NCBI GenBank assembly: GCA_947178255.1
Contig: CAMWXP010000011.1
Location: forward strand, 1 to 45,277
DNA length: 45,277 nt
Source: an uncultured Clostridia bacterium
Lineage (GTDB): Bacteria > Bacillota > Clostridia > Christensenellales > Pumilibacteraceae
Direction: 5' to 3'
In this document: positions 18,080 to 27,376 of the stretch, one piece after another
How positions within the stretch are numbered: the stretch's first letter is position 1
Layout: the number at the start of each line of letters is the position of its first letter
Program-made: the position numbers and the translations under genes
The notes under the pieces: model-generated
What the model was told of the DNA's origin: nothing
Databases searched by the model: none
The model's input: the letters and a program-made list of their open reading frames with translations, nothing else

Positions 18080-19159
18080 ATGAGAGTATATAACTTTTCC
18101 GCGGGGCCGGGCATGCTGCCCATCGAAGTGTTGAAGCGCGTGCAAAGCGGGCTTACCGACTATAACGGCACAGGTATGTCCGTAATGGAAATGAGCCACC
18201 GCTCCAAACCGTACGACAAGATAAATAACGACGTCGAGGCATTACTTAGGGAACTGATGAACATTCCCGCCGACTACGATATTCTATTTGTTCAAGGCGG
18301 CGCGACAAACCAGTTTTCGGCAGTGCCCCTCAACATAGGCACGGTAAACCGTAAAGCCGATTACGTGCTGACGGGCAACTTTGCCAAAAACGCATACAAG
18401 GAAGGTTGCGTGCACTTGGACGCGCATGTCGCGGCAAGCTCGGAGGACAAAAACTATACCTATATCCCCCGTCTCGTGCCCGATATGTTCCGCAAGGACG
18501 CCGACTACGTGCATATTTGCTATAACAACACAATATTCGGCACCTGTTACGACGGCACGCCCGACGTCGGCTCCATTCCGCTGGTTGCCGATATGTCGTC
18601 TGTTATTCTCGGTCGGCAAATAAACGTGTCCGACTTTGCGCTCATCTACGCGGGCGCACAAAAGAACATGGGACCCGCCGGCGTTACCGTCGTCATAGTC
18701 AAGCACGAGCTGACCGAACGCGCCGCGCCCACCTGCCCCGTCATGCTGCGCTACGACAATCAGGTAAAAAGCAAAAGCCTGTACAACACTCCGCCCTGCT
18801 TTTCCACATACGTCATTTACGAGGTGCTTAAATACCTGAAAGAGCTGGGCGGCATCCCCGCAATCCAAAAAGTAAACGAGCGCAAAGCCGCTAAGCTGTA
18901 CGATTATATAGACAATTCAGGCTTTTACTCCAATCCAGTGCAAAAACAGTACCGTTCTATTATGAACGTGCCGTTTGTATCGCCGTCCAAGGAGCTGGAC
19001 GACAAGTTTGTCGCCGAAGCTTCGGCGGCAGGACTGGTTTCGCTTAAAGGCCACCGACTTGTCGGCGGCATGCGCGCGTCCATTTACAATGCAATGCCCG
19101 AAGAAGGTGTGGACGCGCTTATAGAATTTATGGATAAATTCAAAAAAGCCAACGCTTAA
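18080..19159 (+). CDS. serC: Phosphoserine aminotransferase
   Basis: SerC converts 3-phosphohydroxypyruvate and glutamate to phosphoserine and 2-oxoglutarate, using pyridoxal phosphate. The 359-residue length is normal for the family. The protein opens with the family signature VYNFSAGPGMLP, has the phosphate-binding FVQGGATNQFSAVP region, and carries the cofactor lysine in the stretch IYAGAQKNMGPAG. The reading frame is open further upstream, but the ATG at 18080 is chosen because GGAGG lies 6 nt before it and the signature starts there. serA follows after 41 bp on the same strand, so the two successive enzymes of serine synthesis form an operon. No serB is present in the window. Confidence 0.95.
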   Translation: MRVYNFSAGPGMLPIEVLKRVQSGLTDYNGTGMSVMEMSHRSKPYDKINNDVEALLRELMNIPADYDILFVQGGATNQFSAVPLNIGTVNRKADYVLTGNFAKNAYKEGCVHLDAHVAASSEDKNYTYIPRLVPDMFRKDADYVHICYNNTIFGTCYDGTPDVGSIPLVADMSSVILGRQINVSDFALIYAGAQKNMGPAGVTVVIVKHELTERAAPTCPVMLRYDNQVKSKSLYNTPPCFSTYVIYEVLKYLKELGGIPAIQKVNERKAAKLYDYIDNSGFYSNPVQKQYRSIMNVPFVSPSKELDDKFVAEASAAGLVSLKGHRLVGGMRASIYNAMPEEGVDALIEFMDKFKKANA

Positions 19160-19200
19160 TATTCGCTTAATTTGCTTAACCTTATTATATAGGAGAAATT

Positions 19201-20355
19201 ATGAAAGATATTTTATTGCTTAACGCCGTATCGCCGCTTGCCGCAGAGGTTATGGGTAGCGGCTACACGCTATCCGCCGACGCGAAAAACCCTGTCGGAG
19301 TCATGCTGCGGTCGTTTTCCATGCACGACTACGCCCTGCCGCAATCGGTGCTCGCCGTTGCACGCGCGGGCGCAGGCACAAACAATATTCCCACCGCCGA
19401 CTACGCCGAACGCGGCGTTGTTGTGCTAAACACACCCGGCGCCAACGCCAACGCCGTTAAGGAGCTTTGCCTTGCCGCGCTGCTTCTGTCCTCGCGCGGC
19501 ATAGTGGACGGCATTGCTTGGACCAATTCGCTTGTCGGCGACGACGTTTCAAAGCAGGTGGAAAAGGGCAAAAAGCAGTTTGCGGGACGCGAAATAATGG
19601 GCAAAACGCTCGGCGTAATCGGTCTGGGCGCAATCGGCGTGCAAATAGGCAACAATGCCGTAAAGCTCGGCATGAACGTGCTCGGCTACGACCCGTACAT
19701 TACTATCGATTCGGCGTGGAAGCTTAATCACAACATAACGAAAATCGAAGGGCTTGACGAGCTGTTTGCTTCGTCCGATTATATAACGCTACACGTGCCG
19801 CTAACCGACGGTACGCGCGGAATGATAAATGCCTCGGCCATAGCCAAAATGAAAGACGGCGTAAACATAATAAATCTTTCGCGCGGCGAGCTTTGCGTAA
19901 ACGCCGATATACTCGCCGCAGTCAAGTCGGGCAAAATTCATACCTACGTGACCGACTTTGCTTCGCCCGAGCTGCTTAACGTGCCCAACGTTATAGTTAT
20001 GCCCCACCTCGGCGCTTCCACCGAGGAAGCCGAGGACAACTGCGCTGTAATGGCGGCGCAAAACCTTAAAGACTTTATAGAAAACGGAAATATTAAAAAC
20101 TCGGTCAACTTTCCGACCTGCACCGCGCCGCGAGCTGGCGTTTGCCGCGTTACCGTCATCCAACGCAACGTCAAAAACGTGCTTAAAAGTATAACCGACG
20201 TTGTGTCTGGCGCCGCCATAAACATAGAAAATTTGGTGTCTTGCGCACGCGGAGACTACGCTTACACCATTATCGACGCAGCAAGCGACGTGCCCCTTTC
20301 AGTTCTCGACAGTATTCGCGCGTGCGAAAACGTTATACGCGTCAGAAAAATCTAA
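19201..20355 (+). CDS. serA: D-3-phosphoglycerate dehydrogenase with ACT domain
   Basis: SerA oxidises 3-phosphoglycerate to 3-phosphohydroxypyruvate with NAD, the first committed step to serine. The protein has 384 residues. The Rossmann dinucleotide site is GLGAIGVQIG, the substrate arginine is in NLSRGEL, and the catalytic histidine is in VMPHLGAST. The last 75 or so residues form a single ACT domain, which in this family usually gives feedback control by serine. AGGAG (19191-19195) sits 5 nt before the ATG. It is the second gene of the serC-serA operon and is followed by a strong bidirectional terminator. Confidence 0.95.
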   Translation: MKDILLLNAVSPLAAEVMGSGYTLSADAKNPVGVMLRSFSMHDYALPQSVLAVARAGAGTNNIPTADYAERGVVVLNTPGANANAVKELCLAALLLSSRGIVDGIAWTNSLVGDDVSKQVEKGKKQFAGREIMGKTLGVIGLGAIGVQIGNNAVKLGMNVLGYDPYITIDSAWKLNHNITKIEGLDELFASSDYITLHVPLTDGTRGMINASAIAKMKDGVNIINLSRGELCVNADILAAVKSGKIHTYVTDFASPELLNVPNVIVMPHLGASTEEAEDNCAVMAAQNLKDFIENGNIKNSVNFPTCTAPRAGVCRVTVIQRNVKNVLKSITDVVSGAAINIENLVSCARGDYAYTIIDAASDVPLSVLDSIRACENVIRVRKI

Positions 20356-20386
20356 GCTGTTTCTTTATCAATATAATATCGCATAA

Positions 20387-20415
20387 AAAATGCCGAGTTT
20401 TACGCTCGGCATTTT
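20387..20415. terminator. Bidirectional terminator between serA and the dcw-region genes
   Basis: A perfect 11-bp stem AAAATGCCGAG / CTCGGCATTTT with a 7-nt loop sits between two convergent genes. T-runs follow on both strands (six T on the minus strand), so it can end the serC-serA transcript and the long minus-strand cluster. Confidence 0.85.
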
Positions 20416-20430
20416 GTTTGTTATACATTA

Positions 20431-21333
20431 TTACAAAACGTTTTCCATAGGCGGAGTGAACACCGTGCCGTCTATATAATACCGCTTGCCCGTTTTGTTG
20501 TAATACACGGTTATGCCTATATAGCCGAGTATGCACATGGCGAACGGGAAAGCGATGATAATGCCCACGCCGAGCGTGAATATGATTACGAACAGCCCGC
20601 ATGCCACGACGAGCAACCACATTATTACATAGGTCGAGTATATCGAGCCGAAGCGCTTAAAGCAAATTTCGCACGAGCGGGCAAAGCCTTTAATCACGCC
20701 CATACCGCCGGCAACGCACGGCGCCCAACTGGAAGTGAGCGAGCTGCGGAATGCGCGCATGACTATTATTACCAGTATTATTACGAAAGGCAACGCCACG
20801 CTAAGCCCTATCAACGATGCAAAGCCGTAGATTATCGCAAAAGTTATTGCGTCTATCGCTATCATTATGGGCATCTTTGCCAGCGAGAACCGCACCGACA
20901 CGCCCAGCGTGGATATGAATTTGCCTATAAAGCTGTAACCGGCGTTGCAAGACATACGCCCGTCCATAACGGTGGCGAGCGGTATCTCGTACAGTCCGAA
21001 AAAGAAACGGAATGCAAGCAGCAACACGAATATTACGAACATTCGCGCAAGCGACTCTACCCTGCCGTTGCTGTTGAACACGCCTATAATTTTGTTGTAC
21101 ACGTCGAACAAGCCATCCCAAAATCCGTTCCAGCCGCCGTCGCCCATAAGCACGGTAAACGCATTGCTTATTCCCTCGAACACACCCGCGTCTTTAAACG
21201 CGCGCGCTATCGGCAATATAAACGGCAAGCTCAATCCGACTATGATTGCAGAACAAACTATAAGATACAGTAGCACCGCCCACACTACGCCGAAGTGCGC
21301 TATTAAATTTTTGAACGCATTTTTAAAGGACAT
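20431..21333 (-). CDS. Multi-pass membrane protein of unknown function
   Basis: This is a 300-residue hydrophobic protein with about five or six predicted membrane spans, including segments near residues 16-42, 100-118, 150-195 and 235-270. I do not recognise a named family. A good ribosome site (AAGGAGG, 21340-21346) lies 6 nt before the ATG. It overlaps the end of the preceding membrane-protein gene by 11 bp and is the last gene of the minus-strand cell-wall cluster before the terminator. The pairing of two large membrane proteins resembles a two-subunit permease or envelope complex, but no ATPase is adjacent. Their position after ftsW suggests a cell-envelope role; this is inference from context alone. 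Confidence 0.75.
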   Translation of the reverse strand: MSFKNAFKNLIAHFGVVWAVLLYLIVCSAIIVGLSLPFILPIARAFKDAGVFEGISNAFTVLMGDGGWNGFWDGLFDVYNKIIGVFNSNGRVESLARMFVIFVLLLAFRFFFGLYEIPLATVMDGRMSCNAGYSFIGKFISTLGVSVRFSLAKMPIMIAIDAITFAIIYGFASLIGLSVALPFVIILVIIVMRAFRSSLTSSWAPCVAGGMGVIKGFARSCEICFKRFGSIYSTYVIMWLLVVACGLFVIIFTLGVGIIIAFPFAMCILGYIGITVYYNKTGKRYYIDGTVFTPPMENVL

Positions 21334-22327
21334 TGCCGTCCTCCTTTTCGGGCTTTTGCTGTGTTTTCGGTCCGCTCGTCTTTTTGGATTTTTGTACCGT
21401 TTGCGGTTTCACGCTCTGTTTTTTTGTCTTTTTTGCGTCCGGCGTAGCTTTTTCTTCGCCATTCTGTGCTTCTTCCGACGCGGGCTGCGCCGGTGCCATC
21501 TGCATGAGTGCGCGCTTATACGGTTCTATATCTCGCCTATCCAGTCCGCTTATGTCGTAGAACGATATCATTGTATACACCGTTGTGTAAACATTGGTAA
21601 ACAGGAAAACAACAAAGTTGACGGCGTACGCTATCGCCGCGTGAACCTGCAAAAATCCTACAAGCAACTGTACGCCCGCGCAAACGAGCATTGGCAAAAA
21701 CAAGCTCCAAAACAGCTTTTTGCGCGATATAAGCTTGAAGGACAGCGCCGCAGCGTCGCGGAATTTATATCCGTATATGAACATTATCGGCGCCCACATA
21801 AGCATCGGCAACAACAATAATCCGTGCAAAACGAACAAGCCCATTGCCGCCGCGGCAATTACCGCAAGCGCCGCCCCGGGCGCCGCCGACATTGCGCCGA
21901 GTATAACCTGTACAAGCGATACCAGCCCAAACAGCAAAAACCGCAGTATAATTGCGGTAACGCTCATCACTATCACTCCTATCGCTATCGGAAAAATCGA
22001 AATGTTAATAAGCCGCACGGGCGATTTCAGCGAAAGCATGCCCGTACGAAAATGCCTATCGAGCGATGACATTATTATCGCCGCGCCGAAAACCTGCAAT
22101 ACCGCAACCAGTATAACGGGCCAAGCGTACTGCCAAGAATCGCCGAACAAAATTGCCAGCGTTTGCCCTGCCGTTTTATACGGGGAGAAATCAAACCCCG
22201 CCACAAATGACACTTCCCAATAGGGCGTGTACAAAAAACATGCCACTATCGACGGAATAAGCATTGCCACCACGGGCAGCAAAAAATGCTTTTTCAGGTA
22301 TGAGAATGTCAAACCGAAATATTTCAC
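21323..22327 (-). CDS. Multi-pass membrane protein with charged C-terminal tail
   Basis: This is a 334-residue protein with about six hydrophobic segments (residues about 12-30, 66-90, 108-140, 150-180, 208-232, 238-255) and a cytoplasmic Lys/Gln/Pro-rich tail of about 65 residues. It is not a family I recognise, but its general layout is like that of the next gene, and the two probably act together. The start is a GTG overlapping the ftsW stop codon (ATGTGA arrangement), with no clear ribosome site, so translation is probably coupled to ftsW. A later ATG start cannot be excluded. Confidence 0.7.
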   Translation of the reverse strand: MKYFGLTFSYLKKHFLLPVVAMLIPSIVACFLYTPYWEVSFVAGFDFSPYKTAGQTLAILFGDSWQYAWPVILVAVLQVFGAAIIMSSLDRHFRTGMLSLKSPVRLINISIFPIAIGVIVMSVTAIILRFLLFGLVSLVQVILGAMSAAPGAALAVIAAAAMGLFVLHGLLLLPMLMWAPIMFIYGYKFRDAAALSFKLISRKKLFWSLFLPMLVCAGVQLLVGFLQVHAAIAYAVNFVVFLFTNVYTTVYTMISFYDISGLDRRDIEPYKRALMQMAPAQPASEEAQNGEEKATPDAKKTKKQSVKPQTVQKSKKTSGPKTQQKPEKEDGNVL

Positions 22328-23532
22328 ATAGTTATTATACCGCGTTGCTTACGAAAAGGCAAGCGCTTTTTGAATTTACCTTTTTCAAACATAAATTCAC
22401 TGCTTTTATGGCTGCGGCGTTTAACGTTGTTGAGTACGCCTATGCCCGACATGAACACAATCAATCCCGAGCTACCGCTGCTTATAAAGGGAAGCGGCAA
22501 CCCCGTAGGCGGAATACTGCCCGTCACAACAGCAATGTTTACCATTACCTGTATGGCGATTATTGCGGCTATGCCCGAAGCGAGCAGCGACCCGAATCTG
22601 TCCGACGCGCCCATAGATATTTTGAGCGCGCGCCTTATAAGGAACAAATAGCCGAGCATTACCAGCATGCACCCGAACAATCCGAACTCCTCACCTATCA
22701 CGCTGAATATAAAGTCGCTTTCGGCAAACGGCAAAAACAAATACTTTTGTCGGGAATTGAACAGCCCAACGCCGAACAGTCCGCCAGCGCCCAAACCGTA
22801 GTACGATTGAATGAGCTGATACCCCTCCTCCAACGGACTTTCCCACGGATCCAAAAACGCCATAAGCCGCGCAAACCGATACGGCTCTATCAATATCAAA
22901 ACCACAGCAAGCGCGATAAGCGGCACTATTATCATTAATAAATGTTTAATTCTCGCCCCGCCCAAAAACAGCATGACTATCATCAACAGTGCCATGCATA
23001 TCGTAACCGACATATTGGGTTCCAAAATGATTAGCAAGCATATAACGCCGCCCACTGCGATAATCGGTAAAATGCCCTTAAATGTGGTTATTTTGGCTTC
23101 GTGCGAGCCTATGTACGCCGCCGCGAATACGATAAATCCGAATTTGGATATTTCGCTCGCCTGTATTGTGAAGAACGGCAGGTTTATCCACCGCCGCGCG
23201 CCGTAGTTGGTTATGCCGACGCCCGGGATAAACACTATCGCAAGCAGTATGACCGACACGGCAAGTATGACGTATCTGAGCTTATGTAGCACATGATAGT
23301 CTATGCGCGAAAACAAAAACATAGCCGCCGCGCCGAGCGCCGCGCCCATCAACTGCTTGTACACGTAGTAATACTTTGTGCCGTAAATGCGTTCGCCTGT
23401 GTATGAACCCGCCGAATACACCATAAGCACGCCGAACGCCACAAGCGTGAACGTGACTATAACCAGCCATATATCGGACTTGCCTACGGTTTTATCCGAC
23501 AGCATTGTATTGTTGGAAATGCGTTTTTTCAT
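22324..23532 (-). CDS. ftsW: FtsW/SpoVE-type lipid II polymerase (SEDS family)
   Basis: SEDS proteins polymerise lipid II into glycan strands and work with a class B PBP at the division site or spore septum. The protein has 402 residues with about ten membrane spans. The conserved SEDS signature near the end reads PPTGLPLPFISSGSSGL, and the large extracellular loop contains the expected W-ESPLEEGYQLIQS segment. I chose the ATG at 23532, which overlaps the murD stop codon (TAATG); the open frame extends 27 nt further without support. The adjacent PBP with one PASTA domain makes SpoVE an equally possible name. Translation is likely coupled to murD. Confidence 0.93.
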   Translation of the reverse strand: MKKRISNNTMLSDKTVGKSDIWLVIVTFTLVAFGVLMVYSAGSYTGERIYGTKYYYVYKQLMGAALGAAAMFLFSRIDYHVLHKLRYVILAVSVILLAIVFIPGVGITNYGARRWINLPFFTIQASEISKFGFIVFAAAYIGSHEAKITTFKGILPIIAVGGVICLLIILEPNMSVTICMALLMIVMLFLGGARIKHLLMIIVPLIALAVVLILIEPYRFARLMAFLDPWESPLEEGYQLIQSYYGLGAGGLFGVGLFNSRQKYLFLPFAESDFIFSVIGEEFGLFGCMLVMLGYLFLIRRALKISMGASDRFGSLLASGIAAIIAIQVMVNIAVVTGSIPPTGLPLPFISSGSSGLIVFMSGIGVLNNVKRRSHKSSEFMFEKGKFKKRLPFRKQRGIITM

Positions 23533-24812
23533 TACTGCATACGCTTGGACAGAGCGCACACCTCCGCTTTAAAAAATTCGCCGCGGTGGGCGTACGACTT
23601 GAACTCGTCGAACGACGCACATGCGGGAGAAAGCAACACCGTCTCCGCGTCCGACTCCGCAGCCACCCGCACTGCGTCCGACAGGCAGTTTACTACCGTA
23701 ACCTTTAAGTCCGGGCGAATTTTGCACGCGCTGTCACGCACTGCCTGCGCAGTCTCACCCATAGCCACAACAGAAGTCACGCGGCTGCCCAACACTGAAA
23801 AAAGCTCGTCAAAATCGGTGTCTTTGCCACGCCCGCCCAGTATCAGGCACACCGTCCCGACGGTAAGCTCGATTGCGGCAAGACATGCCGAAACGTTGGT
23901 ACCCTTGCTGTCGTCTATCCACAGCTTACCGCACGCCCTGCCCGCTACCTCGTTTCGGTGCGGACTGTTTTTAGCGCCAGACAGCGCGCCGAGGATTGCG
24001 GAATTGTCCGCGCCCATACACATAGCCGCCGCTATTGCACACAACGCGTTTTTTACGTTATGCGCGCCCGACAGCCGCAAGTAATCGGTCGGACAAACGC
24101 GGTTGCCGTTAAACTGAAAATATCCGTCAAGCACATACGCTCCGTCAGTCAGTGCTGTGGACGAACACCACACTATTTGCGCATTGGTGTGCAATGTGTT
24201 AAGCGCGCGGACGGGAATATCCTCGCCCAGCACTAAGTACCCGTTACTATCCATATTAGCCGCGATATTGCACTTGGCGGCGTGGTAGTTTTCTATACCG
24301 CCGTGCCAGTCGGCGTGGTCGGATGCCATATTGGTAATTACTGCCACGTCGGGACTGATATTCGCATTAAACAGCTGAAAGCTGGACAGTTCACACACGA
24401 TTGGCGCCGTCGATTTTTCACACGCCGCAGTCGACACCGGATAGCCGATGTTGCCGCACGCCACGCCAGCCAGCATGTCCGCTATAAGCTTTGTCGTGGT
24501 GGTCTTGCCGTTGGTGCCGGTAATGCCTACCGTTTTGCGGTTGTAGCTTTTTGCTATTGCAAAACCTATTTCCGCCTCGCCTACCGCCTTGATACCGCGT
24601 TCGGCGCAATAATCGTATACTGCATGCGTAGGTCGCACCCCCGGGCTTATCACCGCACAGTCATAGTCCTTGTCGGGCGGCGCGACAAACCGTCCGCCGT
24701 CGTCGGCGTATATCTTGGCTTTGCCGCCAAGCTTTTTTATGGCGCACGCCGCCGCCTTGCCCGACCCGCCGTTGCCGTAAACAAAAAACCGCTTTCCGTC
24801 GAAAATACCCAT
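23532..24812 (-). CDS. murD: UDP-N-acetylmuramoyl-L-alanine:D-glutamate ligase
   Basis: MurD adds D-glutamate to UDP-MurNAc-L-Ala in the cytoplasm, using ATP. From the ATG at 24812 the protein has 426 residues. It begins with the short Rossmann-like domain (KRFFVYGNGGSGKAA), has the ATP loop GITGTNGKTTTTK near residue 98, and shows the C-terminal Mur ligase domain with LILGGRGKDTDF. The frame is open upstream by some 160 codons, but that part overlaps mraY and has no homology, so I reject it. No Shine-Dalgarno sequence precedes 24812. Instead TATAAT lies 7 nt upstream, which suggests a leaderless internal transcript in addition to read-through from mraY (50-bp gap). Confidence 0.93.
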   Translation of the reverse strand: MGIFDGKRFFVYGNGGSGKAAACAIKKLGGKAKIYADDGGRFVAPPDKDYDCAVISPGVRPTHAVYDYCAERGIKAVGEAEIGFAIAKSYNRKTVGITGTNGKTTTTKLIADMLAGVACGNIGYPVSTAACEKSTAPIVCELSSFQLFNANISPDVAVITNMASDHADWHGGIENYHAAKCNIAANMDSNGYLVLGEDIPVRALNTLHTNAQIVWCSSTALTDGAYVLDGYFQFNGNRVCPTDYLRLSGAHNVKNALCAIAAAMCMGADNSAILGALSGAKNSPHRNEVAGRACGKLWIDDSKGTNVSACLAAIELTVGTVCLILGGRGKDTDFDELFSVLGSRVTSVVAMGETAQAVRDSACKIRPDLKVTVVNCLSDAVRVAAESDAETVLLSPACASFDEFKSYAHRGEFFKAEVCALSKRMQ

Positions 24813-24819
24813 ACACGGT

Positions 24820-24825
24820 ATTATA
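24820..24825 (-). promoter_or_regulatory. Candidate internal -10 box of murD
   Basis: TATAAT lies 7 nt before the murD ATG, which would put the transcription start at or next to the start codon. I see no convincing -35 element (TTCTAT at 17 nt), so this is weaker than the other leaderless cases in the window. Confidence 0.35.
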
Positions 24826-24862
24826 TGACGAAAAGCGGCCCAATAGAATTTTACACAACTAT

Positions 24863-25852
24863 TTAATAAAGTACAAGCATTAGCGCGACGGTGATTATTC
24901 CGCATACCAAGGTCACCAGCGTGTACACCGTTGCTATCTTGCCCTCGAACACTCCCTTGCGCTCGAAGTGGTGGTGGAGCGGCGCCATTAGGAACACGCG
25001 CTTGCCGCCTGTCACCTTGAAAACCGCAACTTGAATTATCACCGACAAACTTGTAGCGATATACATTATACCGACAAGCAGCATGCTTAGCGACATACGG
25101 CTTAGCACAGCAACGCACGCCAAAAATCCGCCGAGCGCGAGCGAGCCGGTATCCCCCATAAATATCTTGGCGGGATGTGTGTTGAAGCACAAAAACGCGC
25201 AAAGACTGCCGCCGAGCGCCGCACACAGTATTATCATATTGAGGGACGAAACGCCCACAAGCTCGCCCGCAAAAAACGCTATGCCGAGCATTACGCAACA
25301 CACAAGCGAGTTAGTCGCCGTGACCGAAGCCGCCAGTCCGTCCAATCCGTCGGTAAGGTTAACCGAGTTGGTAAACGCCAAGAATATAAGTATATAGTAT
25401 ATAGGTGCGAAAACGCCCAGTTCTAACTTTTTGGGCGCAAACGGTGCAAACACCGCCGATCCCACGTTGTCGTTGTAGTACGCGTACAGCGATATAACGA
25501 CGGCAAGCAACAGCTGAAAAACTATTTTCTGTATGGGCGAAAGACCCTTGTTGTTGTGGTACCGTACCTTGATAAAATCGTCAATAAACCCGATAAGCGC
25601 GTACCCCACGGTTATAACAATAATAATGTACGTGGTGTTGTCGCCGTGCGTTGTAAAGAACAGCGCCGGCAGCAACGCAAGCACGATAGAGGCGCCGCCC
25701 ATTGTGGGCGTGCCCTGCTTTTTTTTGTGGTTGTCCACGTACGACAGTATGGGTTGTCCGCCTTTGAGCTTTCTCACCAGCTTTATATTCAACGGCAAGA
25801 GCAGCATGCCAACGGCGAACGCGCTTAAAAATCCGCAAAGAACGCTTATCAA
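24863..25852 (-). CDS. mraY: Phospho-N-acetylmuramoyl-pentapeptide transferase
   Basis: MraY transfers phospho-MurNAc-pentapeptide to undecaprenyl phosphate, giving lipid I at the inner face of the membrane. The protein has 329 residues with about ten spans. Family motifs are KKKQGTPTMGG near residue 45, the catalytic Asp-rich loop NLTDGLDGLA, and FMGDTGSLALGG with MAPLHHHFE in the later loops. The start is a TTG that overlaps the murE stop codon (TTGA), and the resulting length matches the family, so coupled translation is likely. murF, usually found between murE and mraY, is absent. Confidence 0.95.
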   Translation of the reverse strand: MISVLCGFLSAFAVGMLLLPLNIKLVRKLKGGQPILSYVDNHKKKQGTPTMGGASIVLALLPALFFTTHGDNTTYIIIVITVGYALIGFIDDFIKVRYHNNKGLSPIQKIVFQLLLAVVISLYAYYNDNVGSAVFAPFAPKKLELGVFAPIYYILIFLAFTNSVNLTDGLDGLAASVTATNSLVCCVMLGIAFFAGELVGVSSLNMIILCAALGGSLCAFLCFNTHPAKIFMGDTGSLALGGFLACVAVLSRMSLSMLLVGIMYIATSLSVIIQVAVFKVTGGKRVFLMAPLHHHFERKGVFEGKIATVYTLVTLVCGIITVALMLVLY

Positions 25853-27276
25853 AATCCGAACTCTCCCGCCAATTCCATAACGTACTGCTCGTCGTTGTAC
25901 GGCGTGCGGTTGCCCATAACGTCGTTGTAACGCTCGGCACCCTTGCCCGCTATAAGCACTATATCCTGCTTATCCGCCATTGATATAGCTTCTTTTATCG
26001 CCTGCTTGCGGTCGACTATTTTGGTGTAGTTTGTTCCGCCTATCTCGTCGATACCGCTCGCTATCTCGTTTATTATGTCGAGCGGCGGCTCGAAGCGCGG
26101 ATTGTCGCTTGTGACAAAGCAATAATCGCTCATTTGCGAAACTATTTTGCCCATTACCGCGCGCTTGGTTTTGTCGCGGTTGCCGCCGCAACCGAATACC
26201 GTTATAATTCTGTTCGGTGCAAACTCGCGTATGGCACGCAGGATATTTGCGATGCCGTCGTCGGTGTGCGCAAAGTCTATTATAACGTTGCACTTGGACA
26301 TATTGATAATGTTAAACCTGCCGTCAATCTTTTTTACGTTGCGTATGCCCGCAATTACCGACTGCAAGCCAAAGCCGAGCGACGCCGCGATAGCCGCCGC
26401 GCACAGCGTGTTGTACATATTGAACCTGCCCGTAAGGCTGAACTTGACGTGCCCCACGCTGTCCGCCATATTTATCACGTACGACAAGCCGTATGCGCTC
26501 ATTTCCAAATCTATGCCGAAAACGTCGGACGGATTGTCCACGCCGTAAGTGACGGCGGGCAGCTTGCTTTCCTTCAATATCGCCTTGCCCAGCTCGTCGT
26601 CGACGTTTACCACCGCGCTACGGGCATGCTCGATAGAAAAGAAGCTTTTTTTAGTGGCGGCGTAATTATCCATACTGCCGAAAAAGTCCAAGTGGTCGCG
26701 CGAAAAATTGGTAAACGCCGCCACCTCGTACACGATGCCGTCCGTCTTGCTTAGCTTTAACGCGTGCGCCGAAACTTCCATTACAACATATTCCACGCCC
26801 GCGTCCGACATTTCTTTGAGTATGGCGTGAAGCTCTATCGGGTCGGGCGTTGTCAGCCGCGCGTCCGCCTTGTTGCCCAAGTATTCCACAGCGTTGGTGC
26901 CTATCAGTCCGCAGCTGTGTCCCGCCGCCTCGATTATGCTCTTAACAATATACGTCGTGGTGGTTTTGCCGTTGGTACCCGTTATGCCTATCATTTTGAG
27001 CCGCTTGGACGGATTGCCGTAAAACTCCGACGCCGCATGCGCCAACGCCTTGCGCGTATCGCTCACCTCTATTTGCGGCACGTCCAGCGCGAGCTTGCGC
27101 TCCACCACCAAAGCAACCGCGCCGCGCGACACCGCGTCCGCCGCAAAAGTGTGTCCGTCGTTTTCCGTGCCGACAAGACAAAAAAACAAATCGCCTTGCT
27201 TCACCCTCGAACTGTCAAAGGCAAGCCCCGTAACCTCTATATCGCTTTCGCATTGCAACAACTCGCTTAATAACAT
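25849..27276 (-). CDS. murE: UDP-MurNAc-L-Ala-D-Glu:meso-diaminopimelate ligase
   Basis: MurE adds the third residue of the stem peptide. The protein has 475 residues. The ATP loop is GITGTNGKTTTTY near residue 98. The substrate motif reads SDNPRFEPP; DNPR is the form associated with meso-diaminopimelate rather than lysine, so the wall is predicted to be of the mDAP type. The start at 27276 has AAAGGAG 7 nt upstream (27284-27290). The gene lies 100 bp after the PBP gene and overlaps mraY. The 27277-27376 gap contains -10-like sequences but no convincing complete promoter. Confidence 0.95.
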   Translation of the reverse strand: MLLSELLQCESDIEVTGLAFDSSRVKQGDLFFCLVGTENDGHTFAADAVSRGAVALVVERKLALDVPQIEVSDTRKALAHAASEFYGNPSKRLKMIGITGTNGKTTTTYIVKSIIEAAGHSCGLIGTNAVEYLGNKADARLTTPDPIELHAILKEMSDAGVEYVVMEVSAHALKLSKTDGIVYEVAAFTNFSRDHLDFFGSMDNYAATKKSFFSIEHARSAVVNVDDELGKAILKESKLPAVTYGVDNPSDVFGIDLEMSAYGLSYVINMADSVGHVKFSLTGRFNMYNTLCAAAIAASLGFGLQSVIAGIRNVKKIDGRFNIINMSKCNVIIDFAHTDDGIANILRAIREFAPNRIITVFGCGGNRDKTKRAVMGKIVSQMSDYCFVTSDNPRFEPPLDIINEIASGIDEIGGTNYTKIVDRKQAIKEAISMADKQDIVLIAGKGAERYNDVMGNRTPYNDEQYVMELAGEFGF

Positions 27277-27376
27277 AACGATTCTCCTTTGCGCTATTAG
27301 TATATGTCTATTGTAGAGCTAAAAATAGTACGGAAACACACTTTTGCAAACAAAGGTATAATTCGACAATGCGCGG

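Noticed and set aside
22330..22345. TATAAT-like sequence before the 334-residue membrane protein
   Set aside because: It lies inside the last codons of ftsW without a convincing -35 box. The overlapping ATGTGA already explains expression by coupling.
24813..25301. Upstream extension of the murD frame to 589 codons
   Set aside because: It overlaps mraY, lacks Mur ligase features and has no start signal. The N-terminal Rossmann-like domain begins at 24812.
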